Shown: one piece after another, positions 51,683 through 59,946 of the stretch
Layout: each line of letters begins with the position of its first letter
Position numbering within the stretch: position 1 is the stretch's first letter
Assembly: GCA_902793995.1 (NCBI GenBank)
Contig: CADBFP010000007.1
Location: forward strand, 1-64,000
Direction: 5' to 3'
DNA length: 64,000 nucleotides
DNA from: an uncultured Lachnospiraceae bacterium
GTDB lineage: Bacteria; Bacillota; Clostridia; Lachnospirales; Lachnospiraceae
Translations under genes and position numbers: made by a program
Notes under the pieces: model-generated
Database searches by the model: none
Seen by the model: only the letters and a program-made list of their open reading frames with translations
What the model was told of the DNA's origin: nothing

Positions 51683-52579
51683 TTACACATCATAGGTTTT
51701 ATCCACGGCCTTCAGCTCCTTGAAGCTGTCGATTTCCGTAATGTCCTCTTCCCGGCAGGGCCGCACCTCCACTTTGTAGCGGTCCTTGCAATACACCAGG
51801 GGCACCTGTTCCCAATACCGTTCCTTGCCGCCGGGGGAGTGGTACACATCCACAATATCCTGGGCCAGCCGGTGCCCATCCGCTTCATCCCAGTAGGAAA
51901 TGCCCACCATTTGCCAGATGTCATCTCCTTCGCCCCCCACCATCTCCTGCTGGATCAGGCCGTCCTTTACCTTAAAGCACCAGTCATCGGAGCGCTGCTT
52001 TTTAATGCCCAGAAAATTGGAGGCGTAATGATAACTGCGGATCAGCGAGGGATTGGAAATCAAAAGGTCTGCTTCAAATACATAAGCCCCCGCCAGCAGA
52101 TAGCGGGCCACCAGGGAAGAACTGATGTTGTTGGCCTCGTTATAAACCGGGTTTTCCAGAAACTTGATCATGGGATATTTATAGAGAAGCTGGTCGAATT
52201 GCTCCGCCAGGTAGCCCCGGACAATAACGATTTCCTGAATGCCCGCTGCCAGGCAGGCATCGATGAGGCGGTCAATGAGGCGGATGCCGTGAACCCGCAC
52301 CAGGGGTTTGGGGGTATTAAAGGTAATAGGAACCAAACGGGTGCCGAAACCGGCGGCAATGAACACCGCCCGCTTCACCCGGTAAGGTTCCAGAGCTGCC
52401 CGGCCCGCCGCCGTAATCCGGCCGTTTAACAGATAGCCCAGATCCCGCAATTCCTTGGTGGTGCGGTTAATGGTGCCCAGGCTGTAGCGGGTCAGTTCTT
52501 CCAGTTCTCGCTGCGTCAGTTTATTATCAACGGAAACCAGCTGTTCCAGAATATCAAATTGTTTTCGGGTAAGGGTCAT
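51683..52579 (-). CDS. Winged HTH fused to LicC-like nucleotidyltransferase (second copy)
   Basis: 298 residues. Residues 1-~65 are a winged helix (RELEELTRYSLGTINRTTKE), the same arrangement as at the start of the 592-residue fusion at 8217-9995. Residues ~69-298 are a nucleotidyltransferase: FIAAGFGTRLVPITFNTPKP, ENPVYNEANNISSSLVA, and EADLLISNPSLI. It should activate a small alcohol phosphate with CTP. It has its own promoter and is followed by an APC permease. GC-rich, so it is probably native, while the other copy lies in the lower-GC region. Confidence 0.82.
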   Translation of the reverse strand: MTLTRKQFDILEQLVSVDNKLTQRELEELTRYSLGTINRTTKELRDLGYLLNGRITAAGRAALEPYRVKRAVFIAAGFGTRLVPITFNTPKPLVRVHGIRLIDRLIDACLAAGIQEIVIVRGYLAEQFDQLLYKYPMIKFLENPVYNEANNISSSLVARYLLAGAYVFEADLLISNPSLIRSYHYASNFLGIKKQRSDDWCFKVKDGLIQQEMVGGEGDDIWQMVGISYWDEADGHRLAQDIVDVYHSPGGKERYWEQVPLVYCKDRYKVEVRPCREEDITEIDSFKELKAVDKTYDV

Positions 52580-52613
52580 AAAGCCGTCCTGCCTTTTTGT
52601 TCAGTTCCGGCCT

Positions 52614-52642
52614 ATTGTACAAAGAATTGGAACAAAAGTCAA
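52614..52642 (-). promoter_or_regulatory. Promoter of the second LicC-like gene
   Basis: Minus-strand TTGACT (52637-52642), 17-bp spacer, TACAAT (52614-52619). It begins immediately after the terminator of the upstream gene. Confidence 0.83.
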
Positions 52643-52643
52643 G

Positions 52644-52671
52644 AAAAAAGGAGGGAGCGCCGCCCCCTCCC
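52644..52671 (-). terminator. Terminator of the methionine gamma-lyase gene
   Basis: GGAGGG (minus strand, pairing 52665-52670 with 52650-52655) around a GC-rich loop, followed by six T (52649-52644). Confidence 0.8.
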
Positions 52672-52680
52672 GTAATGCTG

Positions 52681-53874
52681 TTAAAGTTGATTCAGCCCCT
52701 GCTCCAGGTCTGCCAGAATGTCCTCCGCATTCTCCAGGCCCACGGAAAGACGGATCAGGCCGGGACTGATGCCGGACTCCGCCAAAGATTCCGGATCATA
52801 AGTGGAATGGGTCATGGAGGCGGGATGCTCGATCAGGGTCTCCGCATCCCCCAGGGACACGGCGATGCGGATCAGCTTCATGCTGTTTACTAGCTTCATG
52901 CCGGCTTCCTTGCCGCCCCTCACCTCGAAGCTGACGATGCCGCCGAAGCCCTGCATCTGCCGGGCCGCAATCTCATGGCCGGGATGGTCCTTCAGGCCGG
53001 GATAATACACTTTCTCCACCGCAGGATGGGCCTTTAGGAAGGCTGCCACTTTGGCTGCGCTTTCGCAGTGCCGGGCCACCCGCAGCTCCAGGGTCTTTAA
53101 GCCCCGCAGAATCAGATAGGCCGCAAAGGGATCCATGGTGGCGCCGGTCATGTCCTTCAGGCCGAACATCTTCACCTCCGTGATAAAGTCCTGACTTCCT
53201 GCCACAAAACCGGCAATCACATCCCCGTGGCCGTTTAAGTACTTGGTGGCGGAATGCAGCACCACATCCGCGCCCAGCTCCAAAGGCCGCTGCAGGGCGG
53301 GAGAAGCAAAGGTGTTGTCGCACACCACTTTAATGGCGGGGTTAAAGGCGTGAGCAATTTCCGCCACCGCCGCAATATCCGTGATTTTCAGATTGGGATT
53401 GGCCGGGGTTTCCAGATACACCGCCACGGTGTTGGATTTCAGATGCACTTTCACCTCTTCCAGATTGGAAGTATCGATCAGATCCACCTCCACGCCGTAG
53501 CGGGTGAGGCCGTGGGTCAGGTAGGCAAAGGTGCAGCCGTAGAGGGTCTTGTCCGCCAGAATGTGCTTCCCGGCGCCAGCCAGAGTCCAGAGACAGGCGG
53601 ATACGGCTCCCATTCCGGAAGCGGCCGCCGCGCAGGCCTCCGCCCCTTCCAGGGCCGCCACCCGCTGTTCCAGGGCCGTGACCGTGGGATTCCCCAAGCG
53701 GGTGTAGATGTAGCCGTCTTCCTGGCCGGCAAAGCGGCGTCCGCCCTGCTCCGCGCTCTCGAATACAAAGGTGGACGACTGGTAAATGGGGGTGGCTAAG
53801 GCGCCGAATTGGGCGTCCTCAATAGCTCCGGCATGTATCGCTTTGGTGCCGAAGCCCTGGGGCATGTGTTCCAT
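52681..53874 (-). CDS. megL: Methionine gamma-lyase (Cys/Met metabolism PLP enzyme)
   Basis: 397 residues. The N-terminus [20 protein letters not shown] is typical; [18 protein letters not shown] and [11 protein letters not shown] (phosphate-binding Tyr/Arg), [12 protein letters not shown] with the cysteine that marks methionine gamma-lyases, and [15 protein letters not shown] with the PLP Lys. It splits methionine to methanethiol, ammonia and 2-oxobutyrate. AAGGAGG precedes the ATG. It is 13 bp downstream of the HD-GYP-like gene, a surprising partner. Confidence 0.92.
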   Translation of the reverse strand: MEHMPQGFGTKAIHAGAIEDAQFGALATPIYQSSTFVFESAEQGGRRFAGQEDGYIYTRLGNPTVTALEQRVAALEGAEACAAAASGMGAVSACLWTLAGAGKHILADKTLYGCTFAYLTHGLTRYGVEVDLIDTSNLEEVKVHLKSNTVAVYLETPANPNLKITDIAAVAEIAHAFNPAIKVVCDNTFASPALQRPLELGADVVLHSATKYLNGHGDVIAGFVAGSQDFITEVKMFGLKDMTGATMDPFAAYLILRGLKTLELRVARHCESAAKVAAFLKAHPAVEKVYYPGLKDHPGHEIAARQMQGFGGIVSFEVRGGKEAGMKLVNSMKLIRIAVSLGDAETLIEHPASMTHSTYDPESLAESGISPGLIRLSVGLENAEDILADLEQGLNQL

Positions 53875-53887
53875 AGCATGATCCTCC

Positions 53888-55780
53888 TTACGGTTCGTTT
53901 AATATATGGAATGCGTTCCTATAATTATCTTCCCGTCCATTGGTGAGGATGGTTTTGATTTCCTGCAAAACCGCCTCTTGATCCAGCAATTCCGCCAGCC
54001 AGGGGGCATAGCGGGTGCCGCTTCCCTCCCGGATTTCTTTTAATGCCTGTTCCAGGCTTTTCCCACTCTTATAACTGCGCCCCACGGAATCCGTGGCCGC
54101 ATCCAGGCAGTCGGCGCAGGCCACCAGGGCTATCACGGTGCGGCAGGGGCTTTCCGACACTTTAAAGCCTTCCGGATATCCCTGGGAATCGTCAAACCAT
54201 CTGTGATGGCCCCGGGCCACATCCGCGTAGGCCTTGGTGGAGGCATTCCGGGAGAGCAGATAGGCTCCCAGATCCGGGTGAGCATGGATAAAGCCGAACT
54301 CGTCTTCCAGCAGGTTCCGCCCGTAAGTCAAAATGGTTTCCGCAATCAAAACCTTGCCGAAATCGTGGCAAAGCGCCGCATGATAAACAAAGTCCTCTAT
54401 CTTCTCTTTTTGAGCCGCCGCCTCCTCCGGGCTGCCAATCCCCGGCAGACCCGCAAACAGCTCCGGTTTTTCCGCCAGCAGATGCCGGGTCAGAGCCTGG
54501 GCGAGTTCCGCCACACTTAAGGTGTGGACATAGGTAGGCGGATGGATGGCCGCCATCAGGCTCAGCCCCATCTCCTCGAAGCTCATTTCCTTCAGTTCAA
54601 TAAAATGACGCAGGATCAAAGAAAGAACCCCCAGCAGGAAGGTCAGCATGTCCTTCTTGGGTGTCTGATGTAAATAACTGATGAGATTCCGGTAAAATTG
54701 AAGCAGCTGCTGCTCTTCCGACGGAGTCAGAGAGGCTTCCTCGCTCAGCACTTCCACATATTCCAGGGGCGCCGCCAGCATCACCACCGGCACATCCTCC
54801 GAGGGATCTTCCCGAAAGTCCCGGGCCATCAGCTCTTCCAGCTGCCGCTTGTATTGTTCCTTGCTGCTTTCCCCTGCCAGGAAGGCGTCCCGGATCACAT
54901 ACAGATAAATATTTTTGGTAAAATGCCAGGCCCGGCAGGGGGCCTCCGGATCTTTATACAATTCCCACATAGCCTGGGAGCAATCATGAATATAAGCCAG
55001 ATGCTCCTGGGTATAACCCTTTTTGTTCAGGGAATCCGGCAGGGAGCATACATATTCGTAAACCCGGAAGCGGTGCAGATCCCAGTTATAATCCGGCAGC
55101 TGCTCCCGGTAAAAGGAATCCTCCGCCAGGGCCATGGCCGCCTGCATCCGCCTCAGAATGGTATCCAGCTCCCCCCGGCTCTGGGGAACCCCGTCAATTT
55201 CCGAAACCACCCGGATATAGCGGGCATTGATCACCACCAGCTCCTTCATTTCCGGGGAAAGGGTCAGAAACTTTTCTTTTTCCAGGTAGGTCAGGAGCCG
55301 CTCCCCGGCCCTTAAGCCCTCCTGCTGATACTGCAGGCAGACATCGTCCACCGGCATCAGCCGGGCGGTCATACAAATCATCAGATAAGCCGCCGTCACC
55401 ATGCCGTCCAGGGCTAAAATGATGGCTTCATCCTCCCCGGAGGCGTCCGCTTCCTGCAGCAGCCGCCGGGCCTGGTAAAAGACCAGAGGGGCGTCGATAT
55501 TGGTAAGCTGATAGGCATTGATGAATTCGGCGGCAAAGGCCCGCATCATCTCCAATTCTTCCTCGTCCAGCTTGTCCTGGCTCTGGATAAAGGGATAAAA
55601 GGCTTCCTCCAGGGTTTTCTGATTGTCCCTGGCCAGCTCGCCTATATGAATAAAGTTCTTGATCAGGGTGGCGCGGTACTCATCCGCGCCGGATACATCG
55701 CCGATTTGCGGAGACGAAAGAGAACAAATCTCATTGATTTGATCGATGTAACGCCTTAATTGTTCTTTCGCTGTATCCAT
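53888..55780 (-). CDS. HD-GYP-like domain protein with long helical N-terminus
   Basis: 630 residues. The first ~390 residues are helical and unrecognised. The C-terminal metal-dependent phosphohydrolase has AALCHDFGKVLIAETILTYG, FIHAHPDLGAYLLSRN, and GHHRWFDDSQGYPEGFK, then ACADCLDAATDSVGRSYKSG. These follow the HD...GK...HP...HH...D..GYP order of c-di-GMP phosphodiesterases, though the GYP loop is atypical (D-D-S-Q-G-Y-P). It likely degrades c-di-GMP or another cyclic dinucleotide. Confidence 0.85.
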   Translation of the reverse strand: MDTAKEQLRRYIDQINEICSLSSPQIGDVSGADEYRATLIKNFIHIGELARDNQKTLEEAFYPFIQSQDKLDEEELEMMRAFAAEFINAYQLTNIDAPLVFYQARRLLQEADASGEDEAIILALDGMVTAAYLMICMTARLMPVDDVCLQYQQEGLRAGERLLTYLEKEKFLTLSPEMKELVVINARYIRVVSEIDGVPQSRGELDTILRRMQAAMALAEDSFYREQLPDYNWDLHRFRVYEYVCSLPDSLNKKGYTQEHLAYIHDCSQAMWELYKDPEAPCRAWHFTKNIYLYVIRDAFLAGESSKEQYKRQLEELMARDFREDPSEDVPVVMLAAPLEYVEVLSEEASLTPSEEQQLLQFYRNLISYLHQTPKKDMLTFLLGVLSLILRHFIELKEMSFEEMGLSLMAAIHPPTYVHTLSVAELAQALTRHLLAEKPELFAGLPGIGSPEEAAAQKEKIEDFVYHAALCHDFGKVLIAETILTYGRNLLEDEFGFIHAHPDLGAYLLSRNASTKAYADVARGHHRWFDDSQGYPEGFKVSESPCRTVIALVACADCLDAATDSVGRSYKSGKSLEQALKEIREGSGTRYAPWLAELLDQEAVLQEIKTILTNGREDNYRNAFHILNEP

Positions 55781-55827
55781 ATGCTACCCTTCAAATGCCC
55801 TTCCGGTAATAAATGCGCTTCCGCTGA

Positions 55828-57765
55828 TTACGGGAGTTTGGGAATCTCCCGGCTTTCGTTTTCGCTGTAAAACTTGCTTCCCTGCCGGGTTTCCGTTCTG
55901 CCGGAAGCAGCCGTCCGCATTTCCGTCCAGGTCACGGTGCGGTAACGGGTCCGGGTCTCCTGTCCGGGAGCCGTGGTAGTGGCCGGTTTGGCGACCTTCC
56001 ATTCGGTGTAGGTCCATTCCGGAATCACATCCGATCCCTCCACTTTTTTCCACTCTCCCCAGGAATCCTGCAGTTTATCGATATTTTCGCGCTGCGTTTT
56101 CTTAACGGTTTTGCTTTCTTCCTTGGTTTCCACCGTGCCTCTGGCAGATGTGCGGGTAATGGTCCAGGTTTCCGTGATGTAGCCTACGCGTTCCCTTACC
56201 CCCCAGTCATCATAAGTAGGCTCTCTGGTGACGACCCATTCGCCCCACTTTTCGGTAAACTTGCTTTCCCCCACCTTGTTCCAGGGGCCCCAGTCTTCTT
56301 TTAGCTTCTCAACATAACGGAACTCGGTCTTGCTTTGGAATTTGGATTCCGTAGTCGAATCCGTCTTCCCTGTGGAAGAAGTGCGGGTGCCGGTCCGGGT
56401 AACGGTCCGGGTTCCCTTCCGTTCTTCCATGCCATAATCCTCGTAAGTAGGGGCTTTTGTCTGATACCACTCGCCCCACTGATAAGGCGGGTCGCTCCAA
56501 TCGCTCCAAACATATTCGCCCCAGGTTTCGGCCAGCATATCCGTAAAACTGTCCTTATGGCTGTAACCGCACAGGGCGCAGGTATGCAGGGTATAACCCT
56601 GAGAGGTATGGGTGGCCGGTATGACCTTATCGCTATACTTATGTTTCAGCTGCGGGATATCCCGGGATTCCGTCTTGATTTCCGCTTCGGGATCCGCTTC
56701 CCTTCTTTCCGTTTTTCCGGTATTGGAGGTGCGGCTTTCGGTGATGGTCACCGTCCGGATGCCTGTTCTTTCCTCCGTGCCTTTGCCGTTGCAGGTAGCG
56801 GGATTTACCACCTCCCAGGCGCCCCATTGCCAATCGCCGTAGCTGCGGGAGGCTTCCTTCCAGGCGCTCCAGCCCTCTTCTATCTTGGGTATCTTCCTGC
56901 TTTCCTTGGTGCTCTCGTTCTTGCTTTCTTTTCTGCCGTAATTCGAGAAGCGCTCCACCGTGCGGGTGCCGGTTCTTTCCTCCGTTCCTTCTGCGGTGGT
57001 GGTAGGGGCTTTAACCACCCGCCAGGCGCCCCAGTTCCAGGGAGGGTTGGTCCAGGCGCCCCAGGTTTCCGGAGCGGCGGTAGCGGCCGGTTCCGTAGCC
57101 GCTGCGGTGGTGCGACCAGTAGGAGCCGCCGTGGTTCCCTGCGCGGGGCGGGCGGTGGTGGCCTGAGGATCTCTTGCCGTAGTAGGCGCAGTGCCGCCGC
57201 TGCGGGTGGTAGCCGCCGCCTGGGCGGAACCCTGGGTTCCGGTGGCGGGGGAGGCGGGATCCTGGGTGACATCCCCGGATGCGTCCGGGGCTTGTGTGGC
57301 TTCGCCGGAAGCCGCCGGATCCTGAGTGGCATCCCCGGAGGCATCCGGGCTTAAAGTCGCTTCCCCGGAAGAATAGGGATCAAAGGCGGTGGTATCGCCC
57401 TGCACCACTTCCTGTCCGGAGGTGGAGGACTGATCCGGCGCCTCCGTCAAAGCCGAGGCGTCATAAGTGGGGATGGTGTAATCAATATAAGGAATCATCC
57501 ACCAGGTTTCGTTCATGGTGGGCAAATGCTCTGCAGACGCAAAGGGCAGGGTGCCGGGGTTGAAAACAACGCCCGTGTTCCCGGGGGCCGAAGTGCCCGG
57601 CGCAAAAGGGGCCGGGGCGAGGGTCTCCACCCCCGAAGGGGCGGTGGGTTTCACCGTAGGGGTCTGCCGTCTGCCGGCGGTATTCACTAAAATAAAGACA
57701 ATAGCAGCTATAAGAATCACGGCAGGAATGGCTGCCAGGAGCCACCGTATATCCTTTTTATTCAT
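55828..57765 (-). CDS. Membrane-anchored extracellular protein with five Trp/Arg-rich repeats
   Basis: 645 residues. A single hydrophobic signal anchor (WLLAAIPAVILIAAIVFILV, ~9-28) is followed by a ~200-residue Ala/Thr/Pro/Asp linker with SGEATQxPxA repeats. Residues ~233-645 form five units of ~60-80 residues (the second carries an extra insert) built as WGxW..., WGxWxVxxP, GxExRTGxRTV, TxxRTxxxGKTE and ESRxIPKL. The unit after the second repeat includes HTCALCGYSH, a possible metal or disulfide knuckle. No enzymatic domain and no sortase motif. It is probably an adhesin or wall-binding protein; the repeat family is not one I can name with confidence. Confidence 0.75.
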   Translation of the reverse strand: MNKKDIRWLLAAIPAVILIAAIVFILVNTAGRRQTPTVKPTAPSGVETLAPAPFAPGTSAPGNTGVVFNPGTLPFASAEHLPTMNETWWMIPYIDYTIPTYDASALTEAPDQSSTSGQEVVQGDTTAFDPYSSGEATLSPDASGDATQDPAASGEATQAPDASGDVTQDPASPATGTQGSAQAAATTRSGGTAPTTARDPQATTARPAQGTTAAPTGRTTAAATEPAATAAPETWGAWTNPPWNWGAWRVVKAPTTTAEGTEERTGTRTVERFSNYGRKESKNESTKESRKIPKIEEGWSAWKEASRSYGDWQWGAWEVVNPATCNGKGTEERTGIRTVTITESRTSNTGKTERREADPEAEIKTESRDIPQLKHKYSDKVIPATHTSQGYTLHTCALCGYSHKDSFTDMLAETWGEYVWSDWSDPPYQWGEWYQTKAPTYEDYGMEERKGTRTVTRTGTRTSSTGKTDSTTESKFQSKTEFRYVEKLKEDWGPWNKVGESKFTEKWGEWVVTREPTYDDWGVRERVGYITETWTITRTSARGTVETKEESKTVKKTQRENIDKLQDSWGEWKKVEGSDVIPEWTYTEWKVAKPATTTAPGQETRTRYRTVTWTEMRTAASGRTETRQGSKFYSENESREIPKLP

Positions 57766-57826
57766 TCTGGTATGCTCTCCTATCGCGTTCGCCTCAAGGC
57801 GGAATTATGCAATTTACTATCCAATG

Positions 57827-57855
57827 AGCATACCCCATTTTCCGCTATTTTTCAA
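57827..57855 (-). promoter_or_regulatory. Promoter of the Trp-repeat protein gene
   Basis: Minus-strand TTGAAA (57850-57855), 17-bp spacer, TATGCT (57827-57832), about 60 bp before the ATG. Confidence 0.65.
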
Positions 57856-57905
57856 GATGAAAGTAGACAAAAGACGTATTTTTTCTTTAATTTTTCCCGG
57901 CTGCG

Positions 57906-58856
57906 CTAAAAGGCGGTGAAACGCTTGTAAACCGAGTCCGCCACGGCTTCGTAGCAGCGGATCATCAGAATCTTGATTCCTTCCAGAAGCAGAATCACCA
58001 GCAGGGGATAAAATGCGTGGGTGCCCAGCAGCAGCATGGCAAAGAGCACGAAAGTACGGATGTTGTATACCAAGAGGTTGGTGAGATAAATATGATCTTT
58101 GCTCTCGGAAACATAGGCTTGGGAAATCTCCCGGCGGACCTGCGCCTCCGCCCCGTCCATGGCCTTCAGCAGGCGCTGGGCCTTGGGCGTAGCCTTCTCC
58201 TGCTGCCGGGTATAATTCAGGTAAAAACGCCGGTAAATCCGCTCAAAGGCAGAGGCTTCCCGGGGCAGGGCTTCCAGCTCCGCCTGCAGGTCCCGGCTCC
58301 GGGCCAGGCTGGTGCGGTCCTCTCCCTTCAAAAAGTAAAGATGGAGCCCTTTGTAATAATCCGCCATCCGGGCCTGGCCGGAGTGGCAAAGCATGGCCAG
58401 CAGCAGCAGAGGCCAGATGTAAAAGGACCAGGGCGTATCCGTAAAGGGAATGGGTTCCCCCATGAGGCGCAGGCCCAGCACCAGATAAATGGCCAGATAA
58501 TTCAGAAAATCCGCCGCCCCGTCCAGCACCCGGCCCAGCTGGCTGCTGGTACCCGTCAGCCGGGCCACCTGGCCGTCGCAGCAGTCCAGAATAGCGGAAA
58601 ACAGCACCAGGGCCATGCCCAGCAGGTTAATCCAGCGATTGCTTGTATAAAACAGCAGGCTGCCGCCTATGCCGAAAAAGAGGGAAAGCAGCGTAACCGC
58701 ATTGGCCGATATCCCCAGGCGAATAAAGCCGTGGGACAGGCGGATGGCCAGGGGATCGTAAAGAATCACCTCTAAGGGATCATCCACCCCGCCGCTCTTC
58801 CGGGCGGCCTGGATGGCCCGGGCAACTTCAGCTTGTTTTTGGGTTTTCCTATGCAT
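57906..58856 (-). CDS. CDP-alcohol phosphatidyltransferase family protein
   Basis: About 316 residues from the ATG at 58856 (AAAGGTG upstream). The complete family motif D-x2-D-G-x2-A-R-x8-G-x3-D-x3-D is seen in LDCCDGQVARLTG and GRVLDGAADF, placed in a set of membrane helices. Such enzymes join a CDP-alcohol to an alcohol acceptor. The N-terminal ~30 and the middle (KGEDRTSLARSRDLQAELEA) are hydrophilic and not typical of PgsA or PssA, so the acceptor is uncertain; an inositol phosphate- or archaetidyl-like synthase cannot be told apart. Confidence 0.88.
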   Translation of the reverse strand: MHRKTQKQAEVARAIQAARKSGGVDDPLEVILYDPLAIRLSHGFIRLGISANAVTLLSLFFGIGGSLLFYTSNRWINLLGMALVLFSAILDCCDGQVARLTGTSSQLGRVLDGAADFLNYLAIYLVLGLRLMGEPIPFTDTPWSFYIWPLLLLAMLCHSGQARMADYYKGLHLYFLKGEDRTSLARSRDLQAELEALPREASAFERIYRRFYLNYTRQQEKATPKAQRLLKAMDGAEAQVRREISQAYVSESKDHIYLTNLLVYNIRTFVLFAMLLLGTHAFYPLLVILLLEGIKILMIRCYEAVADSVYKRFTAF

Positions 58857-58934
58857 ATATTCAACACCTTTCAAGCAGGCAATTTTTCGCCTTTCTAAAG
58901 ATAGTGATTCATGACCGATTTGTCAAGCAAAAAT

Positions 58935-58967
58935 GCACCAGGGGACCTGTCCCCACGGTGCCTTTTT
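58935..58967. terminator. Bidirectional hairpin repeat
   Basis: GCACC-A-GGGGAC...GTCCCC-ACG-GTGC with a T-run after it on the plus strand and an A-run before it. A common clostridial intergenic repeat (GGGGACAGGTCCCC type). Confidence 0.65.
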
Positions 58968-58968
58968 G

Positions 58969-58977
58969 TGGTATAAT
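58969..58977 (+). promoter_or_regulatory. Extended -10 promoter of the DUF4392 gene
   Basis: TGG then TATAAT (58972-58977); no -35 box, because the hairpin occupies that position. Confidence 0.55.
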
Positions 58978-59004
58978 GGGGCAAAAGCTGCGGAGGGTAT
59001 TCCT

Positions 59005-59910
59005 ATGATATGTGAAGAGAGAAGGAAAAACATGGAAGAGGCCGGCCGGCGGATCAGCCGGGTGCTGCAGACGGATCCGGGGGGCCGGGGCCTGCTGGCG
59101 GGGCCTGTTCCGGACCGGACAGAGCTGCTGCTGTCCCTGCTGCAGGATATGCGGCGGGTGTATTTGATCAGCGGCTTTCCCGTGCGCCGTGAGGACGGGG
59201 AAGTGGTGGGGGAAACGGACGGGCCTTTAGGCATCGCCCATATAGCTTGGGCTTTAGAGCAAAGGGGCGTGTCTGTTTTGGTAATGACGGATCAGACCTG
59301 TCTCCCCCAAATGAAAGCGGCTCTGGAAGCCCGGGGCTGCCGCACGCTGCCTTCCGCCGTTCCGGCAGAGGATCCTGCGGGGTATTTCAGGTCCGTCGTC
59401 CGGGACTTTCCGCCCACCCATCTGATTACTTTGGAGCGGCCGGGTAAGGCAAGGGACGGACATTTTTACAATATGCGGGGGGGCCGGATTGATGCCATGC
59501 TGACGGATACGGACAGCGTGATGGAGGCCGTCCGCCGGGCCGGAGGCAAAATCATCTCCGTAGGAGACGGCGGCAACGAGTTGGGGATGGGCGCCCTGCG
59601 CCCTTTGATTGAAGAACGGGTGCCCCACGGAGAACTGATTTGCGCGGATGCGGCGGCGGATGCGGCCCTAGTCTCCGGCGTTTCCAATTGGTGGGGCTGG
59701 GGCCTTGCGGCCTTTTGCTCTCTCCTGGAGGGGCGGGATCTGCTGCCTTCCCCGGAGACGGAGCGGAAAGTGCTGCAGGCGGTGATTGAGGCCGGCGGCG
59801 CCGACGGCTGCACCGGCCGCCGGGAAGAAACGGTGGACGCTTTGCCCGCCGAAGTGCATCTGGCTCTCCTGCAGCAGGTGAGCGATATCCTCCGGGAATC
59901 CCTGTCATAG
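59005..59910 (+). CDS. DUF4392 protein (D-glutamate cyclase-like)
   Basis: About 301 residues from MICEERRKN (GGAGGG upstream). YLISGFPVRREDGEVVGETD then GPLGIAHIAWALEQRGV, GKARDGHFYNMRGGRID, and ISVGDGGNELGMGAL match the DUF4392 family, whose vertebrate members (DGLUCY) convert D-glutamate to 5-oxo-D-proline. Bacterial homologues may clear D-glutamate from wall turnover. It stands alone, convergent with the ABC exporter genes. Confidence 0.83.
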   Translation: MICEERRKNMEEAGRRISRVLQTDPGGRGLLAGPVPDRTELLLSLLQDMRRVYLISGFPVRREDGEVVGETDGPLGIAHIAWALEQRGVSVLVMTDQTCLPQMKAALEARGCRTLPSAVPAEDPAGYFRSVVRDFPPTHLITLERPGKARDGHFYNMRGGRIDAMLTDTDSVMEAVRRAGGKIISVGDGGNELGMGALRPLIEERVPHGELICADAAADAALVSGVSNWWGWGLAAFCSLLEGRDLLPSPETERKVLQAVIEAGGADGCTGRREETVDALPAEVHLALLQQVSDILRESLS

Positions 59911-59946
59911 AAAAGCGCCACGGAGAATCGATGTCCCCCGTTCCGC

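Noticed and set aside
52580..52680. Possible riboswitch before the second LicC-like gene or for methionine gamma-lyase
   Set aside because: The space is filled by a terminator and a promoter, and no SAM or other aptamer core is visible.
56301..57354. Several overlapping frames in both directions within the repeat protein gene
   Set aside because: They follow from the biased repeat composition; only the 645-codon frame has a signal anchor, promoter and ribosome-binding site.
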